Source of the DNA: Brachycybe producta
Lineage: Eukaryota > Arthropoda > Diplopoda > Playtdesmida > Andrognathidae
NCBI GenBank assembly: GCA_036925085.1
Contig: JAUPFP010000035.1
Location: 821,501 to 885,500, forward strand
Length of the DNA: 64,000 bases
Reading direction: 5' to 3'
The notes below the pieces were generated by a model, which made no database searches, was not told the origin of the DNA, and worked only from the letters and a program-made list of their open reading frames with translations. Shown here piece after piece: positions 11,297 to 20,341 of this stretch. Each line of letters starts with the position of its first letter. The first letter of the stretch is position 1. Position numbers and translations under genes: made by a program.

Positions 11297-11505
11297 CAAG
11301 TATCGACGAACCTATCATCCGTCTCGCCTGCCTAAATTATTCTTTCCAGCATAGCTACGAATCCAGGAATATCTGTGAGAACGACCCCGGCACCAGTGTG
11401 GACTCAGGTAATATATTCTAAACTCTCCCAGCGAAAAGCGGTACCCGCTCTAGCTAAAAGAGTCTATCACCTGAGCTCCCGTAACAAGAGCTCTACATTG
11501 TTACA

Positions 11506-12160
11506 CAAAGCTACTCTTTCGTGCATATTATAAAATCATAGAGTATAAATTCATTTTTTTACTTTTTGTCATGGAGTTTAGTTGTCAATTCATTTACCAA
11601 TACAAAAGATGAGACGTGTAGATTCTAACATGGATGTACGTGGTCAACTATGAGCTTGTTGATGTATTTAGATGTTTTTTTTTCTTCTTATAAATACTAT
11701 AAAGATTCTCTCAAATCCAAAATAACAAAACAACTTACATCAAAAGATTGAAAACCATCACCATAACATTTGCTGACCATATGAGGTCTTCCAAGCTCTT
11801 CCAATCTTTTTTTCAAGCCACATAAAAATATTTAAAAATCTATTGCTAATCTATTTTTATGTTAAAATTGTAGAAATTGCAGTTGTTTTTTTAATTGGTT
11901 TGTCCATGCTGAGCCACCAAAATTTATTTTCTTTCATTTTGGCACTAGCCCAAATCCAGCCCTTGGGGCACTTGCTCTCATCGCCTCCCTCCCTCGCTAC
12001 AGCACTATATAAAGCAGCAATGAGCAGCATTTTCATTTATTTTTCTTGACCACCAAACTCTTTATCATTTTATTGACAAAATGCAGCAAGCTACTTATCT
12101 CAGTTTTTTATAAAATGTTATTTATCCCCCTTGGCTTCTAAGCTCCTCATAATTTTATAA
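11506..12160. other. Non-coding flank of the LTR element
   Basis: AT-rich host-like sequence directly after the LTR. I see no exon, RNA gene or recognisable repeat. Confidence 0.5.
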
Positions 12161-12164
12161 ACGG

Positions 12165-12575
12165 GTGCTTCGATTAATTATATCATTATATCATTATATA
12201 TAATTAGATCATTAACAGAAGCAGCCGCACATGCCATGAACGATCATCATGGCAAGATCTTCTTGCACACAGATACTTGTGGTTACGGTCTTGATGTTGT
12301 AGTCTACCAATGTACAGTTACCTGAGGAGGAGATTCCTCGGTTGTTGGTGTATGCAAGCAATTTCATGAAATTAGCAGACCCATAGTATTCAGTCATCGA
12401 TCAGGAGTGCTTAGCGATCGTGTTTGCCGTGGGTGAATTCTAACCTTATCTGTATAACCGAAAATTTGTGGTTGTAGCAGATCATCACACTGTGCCATAT
12501 GCAATTAGCTAAGGACTTGCAAGGCGTTGTTGGCATATGCAACTGTAAAAGTATCGGTATAAGATTCAGTACTGG
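12165..12575 (+). pseudogene. Decayed RNase H fragment of another Gypsy element
   Basis: Across frames the sequence reads FLHTDTCGYGLDVVVYQ, then YSVIDQECLAIVFAVGEF, then RKFVVVADHHTVPYA and a tail ending KYRYKIQYWYQ. These correspond, in order, to RNase H motifs of Gypsy pol (HTDASGYG, TDKECLA, TDHHAL and the following YxxxVxYK stretch). Stops and frame changes break it many times. It differs from the element at 1-11505, so it is an older, separate insertion. Confidence 0.8.
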
Positions 12576-12584
12576 TACCAGAAG

Positions 12585-13110
12585 GATTTAACAAAGGATT
12601 AATAAAAAGATTTACAAAGAGGTTTACCAGGGGATTTACCAAGAAATTTAAAAAAGAACCCAACCAAGAGATTCACTGGGAGATTTACCATGTGGTATAC
12701 CAAGAAATTTAAAAAGAACCCAACCAAGAGATTTGCCAGGAGATTTACCAAGGAATTTAATAGGTGGTTTATCTAGGGATTCACAAGGAGATTTAGCAAG
12801 GGGTTTAAAATGGAATTTACAAAGGAACTTACAAAGGGAATAACCAAGAGATTTACCAAGGGGTGAATCCCCTGATAAATCCCTTGGTAACTCCGTTAGT
12901 TAATCCCCTGGTGAATATCTTGTTAAACCCCTTGGTAAATCCCTTAAGAAATCTCCTAGTGAATCCACTGGTAAATCCCTTGGTAAACCCCTTAGTAGAT
13001 CTTCTGGTAGATTCATTGGTGAATTTCTTGGAGGCCAGAGGATCTTTACAAAAAATTTACCAGGTGGTTTACCAAAGGATTGACAAGGAAATCCAGGAAC
13101 CAAAAATCCA
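12585..13110. repeat. Inverted array of degenerate 12-base tandem repeats
   Basis: The left half repeats units like GGAGATTTACCA or GGGGTTTACCAA; the right half (from about 12863) repeats the complement, TGGTAAATCCCT or TGGTGAATCCCC. The two halves form one large imperfect inverted repeat. The 12-base period gives an artefactual frame of NPLV-like four-residue repeats on the plus strand (12863-13120). This looks like a satellite that folded back on itself, not a gene. Confidence 0.75.
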
Positions 13111-13129
13111 GAGAAACTAGGAATCCGAG

Positions 13130-13872
13130 TAGAAAAACGTTTTCCAACAATTTCCCACCACGGTGTATAAAACATGGAACTAAGCAAGTGTACTACGTTC
13201 CACTCTAAAGGTTGAAGTAGATCACTCTGGTGCTAGTGGCATAACTATGGAGAACAGTTTGCTCCCGACGCTGGTCTCCGAAAGGGCGCATTCAGATTTA
13301 ATTTTAATATCTAAATTTCCTCATTAAAAAATAATAATTATATATTAATTAGTAAGGGTAGGTTTATACTCCAAACTTTGCTAAGATTTGCAAGCTTTGA
13401 AGTTCTGTAAAATTAGCTCCCCAAAGCTTAGCTTGTTCACACATACATGTGGTCTTGCAAAGTTTACCCTATTTTATGACCTTTATATCCTATAAAACAT
13501 ATACACAAAACAATAGAACCCTTCCCCTTCTGGAAGAAAAAAGGTGTGACTTATTCACCCCTTTTGTGTATCCGTTTCCTGATTGGTGCTTTGAGTTGCT
13601 AAGCTTTGAAAAGTTGAACAATTTCAAAGCTAGCTTCATGCTCTGGCGAAGGCAAAAACCTGAAGCGCTGACGTCATTTTTGAAGCTTCGCAGGCTGCTT
13701 TGTCGCTTAGCAAGGGAGTATAAACCAACCCTAAGGCAAGCAGAAAAAAATGCATTTTCAGTTAAGAGTTTGAAATTGAAATTGGCGACTCAGTCTGAAG
13801 GGGCACTTGCTCCCCTTTCAAAATAAGTGTTTAAACTAATTATTATATTTCATATTAAGAATGCTGTTATTT
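13130..13872. other. Intergenic sequence, no gene recognised
   Basis: Contains short inverted AAGCTT/CAAAGCT-type words (13390-13430, 13590-13640), so it may include an unclassified transposon remnant, but no end pair or coding domain is clear. Confidence 0.3.
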
Positions 13873-14747
13873 TTATGGCTTGATTCGCAGTTCAACGGTC
13901 AGAATCGTCACCAGGCACGGCCCATAGTAAGTAGCCCGGTTGGCAGCGTCTTGTAGAGACTGCAGAAAGCGGTTAAGTAAGAAAACATTTTTGACAGACA
14001 TGCGCGGGTCGTCCCCACAGTTGTCTAAAATATTTGTAGACAACTAGTATGAGTAGTTAGACCTAACTATTTTTTTGTTACTTGCACGCCTCTAATTCAT
14101 ACTAAGAAATTCTATTCATGCAGTCTGCAGATAATTCGTTGTTATGAGAATGTAAACTTGACAATGAAGACACAATGACAACTATTTATGATTGAGTTAT
14201 ATCCCTATGCAACATGGCTTTTAAGTTAATTGCACGTGTATTGTTTTTATTCGACTAAATTTAACTAATAATTAAATTCACGCAAACATGCTGTTTGTGT
14301 GTGTGTGTGTGTGCCATGTCCATACTTATTGCAATTAAAGAAATGCACTGCAATAAATAAATAAATATATTATTAAAACTTTCACATAACTGTCTTTACC
14401 TGTCTTGAAGTGTCTGTCTCATGATCCAAAGGAACTGCTCCACTGAAAACCCAACTATCGGATACAGCATTGCAAGTATCCTCTTTGACCACATTCAGTG
14501 TCGGTTCTGCGAAACTTAATCGGCAACGCCTGGAAATTGCTTCTACGAAATCACCCTCAGATTCATCGTCATTTCGTCCAAAAAACATTAACCGTCCACT
14601 GAAATCACGATTATTCACAACATCTTCAACGGATGCATCTGCAAATGTGTTCTCAAAAAGCTGTTGCTCAGATTCAGATACATTATACTTCCTTCTTTTA
14701 AAAAACGGTTTAATTGGTTTTTGATGATTAATTTTAGTACTATTCAT
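13873..14747 (-). CDS. Unrecognised two-exon gene, 172 aa
   Basis: Exon 1 runs 14747-14400 from an ATG (MNSTKINHQ) to CAG|GTAAAG; exon 2 runs 14043-13873 after an acceptor ACTAG and ends at TAA. Both are phase 0, giving 172 codons plus stop. The N-terminus is basic (KPFFKRRKY), followed by an acidic, serine-rich middle (SESEQQLFENTF, RNDDESEGDF) and a helical C-terminal exon (VFLLNRFLQSLQDAANRA, then CLVTILTVELRIKP). No signal peptide or membrane segment. An in-frame upstream ATG at 14819 could extend it. I do not recognise the family; the make-up is that of a small nuclear protein, but this is inference. Confidence 0.55.
14294..14313. repeat. (GT)n microsatellite
   Basis: About ten GT dinucleotides in the flank of the unrecognised gene. 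Confidence 0.9.
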
Positions 14748-15106
14748 AATGATATCAAATATGTAATTTAAGGAGAAAAAAAAACGTTTGCACCTGTAAA
14801 TTGTAAAAATTGTTTTCAATATTGGTTACCTGTCACACCTTAGTCAAGAAAGATAACATATCACTTGTCAGATTAGACAAATAACATTAACTGATAATGT
14901 GAACAAGAATCACATAAAAAGAAACCATATTTGTTACGTAATAAGGTGCCATGATTAGTGACATTCTTTTATTAAATACGATGTGTTATGTTTGGAAAGA
15001 AAAAAAAATTTATGTTTTAAAATGTCACATCCATCGCCTTTTATTGCTTTCATTTAAAATATAATAATTGGTAATTATGATTCATGAGGAAAACAGTCCT
15101 TACTTT

Positions 15107-15297
15107 ACTTGCGTTGGACAAAGCTCATGACTTTGGAGGAATTAACGAAAAATCTAGGATTGTGTTATGTTACCTGATAACAAAAGAGTAATAACATATG
15201 TTTTGAACAATTTTATTAGACTAAAAACGAAACAATCTTAACTTCATTTGTAAATTCCTCTGACGTCACAAACTTCATCAAATGGCGTTGCAAGTAT
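15107..15297. mobile_element. MITE with ACTTGCGT ends and TGACGTCA arm
   Basis: Ends ACTTGCGTT and GTTGCAAGTA are inverted. Subterminal GGAGGAATTAACG and CCTCTGACGTCACAAACTTCATC correspond to the longer arms of a second copy at 52420-52578. Related copies at two places show it is a mobile family. Confidence 0.7.
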
Positions 15298-15299
15298 AC

Positions 15300-16880
15300 T
15301 ATTACACAGGCATACAATTAATTTTCTCAAAGGCTACATCTGAAAATAATGCCAGGAGTACAACATTATGTGAGACCCGTTTGAGAATTGCAGCAATAAT
15401 TCTTGAAATGATATCCAGTGTTTACTTCAATCTATGTTTTTCATTCGTCTGCCTGTACACACTGTAGTAATTTCCAAATACATTTGCAGCCTAATTACAA
15501 AACCCATTCTATACAAGCATATATAATCTTGTACAGCTACTGCTACTATTCTGCTGACGTAATTTTCCAAACATAGCTTCCGTATTTAAAGTAATAGGAA
15601 ACACCAAAAAGCCCAATTTATTTTTTTCCAAAATCCCTTCGAAAAAATATGCGTCTTCATATCTTTTCAATAAAAAGCTTTTTTAAAGCTAGGGATCAAA
15701 ACAAAACTTGCAGAAAATAAAAAGATTTCGAGTTTTGATGAGAAAAAAAAAATAATAGATCTATAAATTTAAACTGAAATTACTAAAGTGCCCTATTTGC
15801 CAAAAGGATAAAAAAAGGATTTGTCAAAATCAGTTCAAAAACAAAATTTGGCAACATATCGATTTTATAACCACATCTATACTACGTATCCCACAGGTGG
15901 ACTCTGTAAGATGTTTTCTATTTTATAAACAACTCAGAAATTATTTTCCAGAAAATCAATATATTTCAGTTGGAATCTTTGTATCACACGTATCTCTCCA
16001 TGTACAAATCATTTTAATTGTTTCTAGAGATATGCGATAGTGGAAAAATAACTATTGATAGGCCTATAATGATGGTATTTTGTATCGTAAACTATAGTAA
16101 CTCCACTAACGATAGAATATAATCGAGTTTCTTCTGAAATATTAAAAAATAAAACAATCCAAAACAAATTATGGAAAATAAATGGCATAACAACTTACTC
16201 AAAAATAACAAGAAAAAGATTAAACTATCCACAATGTACATTTTAATTATTTTAAACTGGATTTAATTTTTAATAATTTAACTTAAATATAAAAACTAAA
16301 AAATGATGCAAATGATATGCTTCACTTTGTCTATTTTTTAATAGAAAAAATGAATCATTGGATTTTTGCTTTTTACAGTATCTAATAATTGTGAACAATT
16401 AAAAACCTACGTTGGGCAAAAATAGCCTCAAATAAACTCATTGTTGGCCACACACTCATAAACGTTATGTTGTCATTTCAATTTCTTTATTATAACGTAC
16501 AATACGAGCCATAGACAAAAAATGACAAAACTATTAACTTTTTATAATAACTTGCATAGCAAATAGGCCAGGCAGAGTGAAGAAACACACCCCACCGGTG
16601 AGGTCTATGGCATTTCAAAATTTCTTTAGTCTATTTTAACATGTGTGGGGCCCGCACTTTGAAAGCCCTCCACACGGGCCATGAATACGTAACACCTGCC
16701 AACTCGTTGCACGTTCAGAGATACACGTTTAAATTTGATTAAAAAAGTATACTTTTTCTGCGTTAACAATTGTGTTTTTGCACGTTTTAGAGTGCACATT
16801 TTGACTAAAGCTAACTTTGAGACGTTTATCTGAAAAGTTTCTTAATTATAATGTATATTGTTTGTATTTTAATTTGAAGA
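15300..16880. other. Long AT-rich intergenic stretch, nothing recognised
   Basis: No ORF with domain similarity, no tRNA-like boxes and no clear repeat ends. Confidence 0.4.
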
Positions 16881-16884
16881 TTAA

Positions 16885-17265
16885 GTAAGGTTCTTGGCAT
16901 ACAGGCCACTTTTGAAACCCTTTTTAAAACACCGCGGTGTTTTCAAAGTCGTCCAAAGGTGTTCGAAATTGGCGACGAGACAAAATGGACTGTCGAGGAA
17001 ACACGTATCAAAAGAATCCATAAAGCAATGCGCAACGAGGACAACATCAAAGAGATCCGCCATGCCGTTGGAAATGAGGCAATTAAATAAGCGCCACATT
17101 GAACCAGACGCCAAACTGAATAATCGCCAAATTTTTGGCTTTATTCAATTTCGCGTTTTTGAATTTGGTGCTTACTCAGTTTGGCGTTTCGTCCAATTGG
17201 CACGAAATTCGTTTTCAAATTTTCATTTGAATTATTTTATGTAAATGAACAACAGATAATGAATT
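16885..17265. repeat. Dispersed repeat beginning TTGGCAYACAGG
   Basis: TTCTTGGCATACAGGCCACTTTTGAAA and the following CGACGAGACAAAATG resemble TTGGCACACAGGCGACTTTCGAAA and GCGACAAAATG at 56150-56195. Open frames across it are explained by the repeat. Probably a non-autonomous DNA element. Confidence 0.5.
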
Positions 17266-17821
17266 CGGTTTGTATGCGCACCGTCACTGGCCACACGTAT
17301 TCAGATACAAGTCGCCGTGTCCAACGAAAATGTTGCCAAGTCGCTGGATACGTGTGTCCGGCGATTATCGCCCCCTTTGTACTAGGCTTTAGCAATCATT
17401 ACGAATACAACCCTCAGCCTAAATTGCAATAGTATTATTAAAATCACTATAGGAACATCTTGCTACAGTGCCTTAAACAATGAGCATGACGTATGATAAT
17501 ACTCTTATTTTAAGTATTCCTTATTGAACAATATTTTTTTCCATCAGCTGAAAATAAACATTGTTGTTGTTATATACAGCAAACAAAATAAAAATGATCA
17601 GTTCAATCAGTTGAAGTATATTATTTGAAATCCTTTCAAATCCAGTTTGTAAGCTAACTAAATCTCTGTAATAAATTTCATATAGTATAAAAACTGTAAT
17701 AGAAGAGAGAAAAGTTCTTCAAAATGTTTCTTTCTGTCTCAAACTTTCTTTTGCGTAACAGGTCAAATGATTGACACTTCAATATGACCAATAATAGCAA
17801 GCGCCACAAGTCTCTGGCCAC

Positions 17822-17830
17822 TATATAAAT
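17822..17830 (+). promoter_or_regulatory. TATA box of the secreted-peptide gene
   Basis: TATATAAATAG lies about 80 bases upstream of a good 5' splice site (GCG|GTAAGATC at about 17905) and about 170 bases upstream of the start codon; spacing fits transcription starting near 17850-17860. Confidence 0.7.
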
Positions 17831-17998
17831 AGGGTACTATTTGTAAAGACTCACAGAACAAACCATTTCTAATCATAAAAACAAATAAACGCACAAACGT
17901 TTGCGGTAAGATCATTGTTCATTAATAGAAATTGCTCTGAATATGAATACTAAAATTCATCTTAACAAAAAAATATTTTATTTTCCAGAGTGACCATA

Positions 17999-18296
17999 AT
18001 GATGAAAACCAGTTATACACTTCTAGTGTTCACCATTCTTGTGATGCAAATGTCACACATCGTAGGCTTTGCATCAAAATCAGCAGATCTTGCCGATCAT
18101 CGCTACATAGAAGAATATTGCGGATGGAAAATACGGCAACTTCAACTGGTCATGTGCCCACCATGCACAAAAAAACCCTCTCAGAGTAGAATAGAAGACG
18201 ATTTTGACAAAAGAGGTTTTTGGGATAAGAAGCGATCAGCGGAGAACAGAAGAACAAAGTTACTGACACACCCACAACAACAACCAATTCCTGAAG
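17999..18296 (+). CDS. Secreted peptide precursor with insulin-like B-chain motif, first coding exon
   Basis: The start at 17999 follows an acceptor (TTTTCCAG at about 17987) that closes a 5'-UTR intron. A hydrophobic signal peptide (SYTLLVFTILVMQMSHIVGF) is followed by EEYCGWKIRQLQLVMCPPC. The C-G-x10-C spacing (11 residues between cysteines, glycine after the first) equals the insulin/relaxin B-chain. Then comes a basic region with KR, KKR and RR processing sites. The exon ends GAAG|GTACCC in phase 1. A 5'-UTR intron plus a phase-1 intron in the connecting peptide is the classic insulin gene layout. The A-chain (CC-x3-C-x8-C) is not found before 20340. PPC adds an extra cysteine. It may instead be an unrelated cysteine peptide. 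Confidence 0.55.
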
Positions 18297-18514
18297 GTAC
18301 CCGATTTGGTTCCATCTTAATATTTATTCCCGAATGTTTCTTATCTTGACTCATGCGTCTGCTTGCAATATTTATGAATGCAAAACTATTTATTGTTGAA
18401 AAACTATCACTGAAAGCGCTCTACCTTACAATTAAATTAGGATATATTATTTTTAAGATGTTTTATGAACAGCTAATTTTTAAACTCTGCAACAACAAGG
18501 AGAAAATGAAAGTG

Positions 18515-18715
18515 TTATAAACTAGAACGGTATCTCAATGACTTAATAGTGTTTTCATGTTGATATCTTAGAAAATAAACTTTTTTATAGGCCCAAATTT
18601 AAAAATGTCGTCTGCTAAACAATGTGTGCTTAAAGTTGAGTGATTTTCAAACTGCCATAAACAGCTTACTTTGAAAAATATGATTGAGCCACCCTTCTAG
18701 TTTCTAAAATACTTT
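18515..18715. mobile_element. MITE with GAAACTAGAAGGGTGGCTCAATCA-type ends
   Basis: Left end AACTAGAACGGTATCTCAATGAC and right end TGATTGAGCCACCCTTCTAGTT are inverted. The internal TTTTCATGTTGATATCTTAGAAAATAA block recurs in related copies at 37505-37780 and 45105-45372. Confidence 0.75.
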
Positions 18716-20341
18716 CCATTTTTCTTTTAATTTTGCTCCATAATAACTAGAGATAATTATCTCTATTACTACCAACTTCAAATTACTGGTTGGGTTATTT
18801 AAATGAGGAACACCTGTTCAATTAGTTGAATAAATTCAATCATATTCAACAAATAAAAAATAACGTTAAGGTAAGAACAGAACAGCGCAACAGAACGGAA
18901 AACGGAACTCCGAAGCGAGCATAGTGCAGCATTTTAGTGAACCTAAATAGTGAGTGTACAATCGAACTGTGACCATCCGGCTGTAGGTATTCAGGCGACT
19001 GCCTCGCCGTTTGGTTCAGCATACCCTTCTAAACGTTGTTCGACCCCCACTGGCATTTGGTTCGCCGCCCTATTGTGTGCTTGTCTGTACCCCTTTTAGA
19101 TTTAACACTGAACTCGTGGGCTCAGCAAATAACGATGGCAAATCAGACAAAAAGTCAATAATAGTAAAGTAAGCCTATATAATAGAAATAGGAACTTATT
19201 TAAATAACCCAACAAATAATCTTAAGTAAACAAAAATAAGTATTTATTATAGTTCAGTTCAAAATTACTGCAAAAATGATTACTTACGTTATAAATTAGT
19301 TTAATATGACATAAAAAAAACTTTTGAGCAGTTATTAACGTTATTTACAGTATCATGTTCAAGGATATGTGTTTGTGTGGTATGGGTCGGGAGAAAAAAA
19401 CCGTATTAACATATCAAAACACAATTGGCAGTGCATTTTGTTTACATAAAATAATTAAGTGTATATTTTTAACTAAATAATTGCACACAAAAAAAATAGT
19501 AATGGAAAGTACAAGACGCTAGAAGTGACGCACTAAATGTATTTCGTAATACAGTAGTTAATAACGCAGCTTGACGTCGCTGCACGTGGGTGAAGTACGA
19601 ACCACCGATGCCATAAATGTTTACTAAACATTTGTAACGATTACTTGATAATTTTTACGTGTAATGTTACGTTTCATCAATTTAGAGAAACTTGGAGGCC
19701 AGATATTCCACACGTAAAAAATTATAAAGAAATTATGAGGCATGGTTTTTGCTCTAATGGTCAAGCCATTCTTGACCACTACGCCGGGCCGTTCATTGAT
19801 GTCAATGACCGATCTTCCTTCATGCATCATTCAATTATGGATATTCAAAATTCAATTATAAATATCCACCAACTCAGTTATGAATATCAATAATTCAATT
19901 GTGAATATATATATATATATATATAATAAAATCAGCTATAAATAACTGAATTTTTAACAGCCGTAATTCGGTCATTATGACATGAATGGCCGACCATAGT
20001 GATCAGGAACGGTTCAACCACAAGACCAAAAAAAAACCACTTTCGGTACACTCTGCAGCGGATAACATTTTTTCTTATGGTACAGCATAAACACTACTAT
20101 ATGAAATTATTAAACAAACGCGTGCAAAAAAAAAATACTGGCTCATTAATTAAGGTTATATTTTACAGGAACAATAGATTATGTACAGTAACAACCATCG
20201 ATCAGGGAGAGAGCCCATTGGATGTCAAAAATGCGCCCCAACGGCTATTATCCACAACGATTAGTCTCAAAATGATAAACAACTGATGCCCATATTTTAA
20301 TAAAGGTCTTTACAAACACATCTTTTTTGCTTTTGTGTCAT
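18716..20341. other. Intergenic, AT-rich; no exon identified
   Basis: I searched this stretch for the missing A-chain of the insulin-like gene and found no paired cysteine codons. It contains an (AT)n tract near 19905-19925 and short repeats of AATTCAATTATRRATAT (19830-19900). Confidence 0.4.

Larger units (their letters stand above)
1..11505 (+). mobile_element. Ty3/Gypsy-type LTR retrotransposon, 5' LTR cut by window edge
   Basis: The first 18 bases of the window are identical to the last 18 bases of a 562-base LTR at 10944-11505, so the element starts just outside the window. Order inside: primer-binding site, 1.5 kb leader, gag, protease, reverse transcriptase, RNase H, integrase, a third ORF, a repeat-rich tail and the 3' LTR. 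The RT-RNase H-integrase order is that of Ty3/Gypsy elements. Base composition is clearly less AT-rich than the surrounding host DNA. The coding frames carry in-frame stops but I see no frameshift, so the copy looks young but inactive. The target-site duplication cannot be checked because the left flank is missing. Confidence 0.95.
10944..11505 (+). repeat. 3' LTR, 562 bases
   Basis: Starts TGTAACA and ends TGTTACA, giving the usual TG...CA inverted ends. Its last 18 bases equal window positions 1-18. It contains a TATA box and an AATAAA signal in the right order for U3-R-U5, and one perfect palindrome AGCGGTACCCGCT (11437-11449) of the family dispersed through the element. Confidence 0.93.

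Noticed and set aside
12863..13120. Open frame coding repeated NPLV-like units
   Set aside because: The peptide repeat is just the 12-base tandem repeat read in one frame, and its mirror occurs on the other arm; no gene signals.
18961..19105. Possible second exon of the insulin-like gene (acceptor CTGTAG at about 18986, frame ending CACLYPF-stop)
   Set aside because: It joins in phase, but the cysteine pattern is not that of an insulin or relaxin A-chain and no other support exists.
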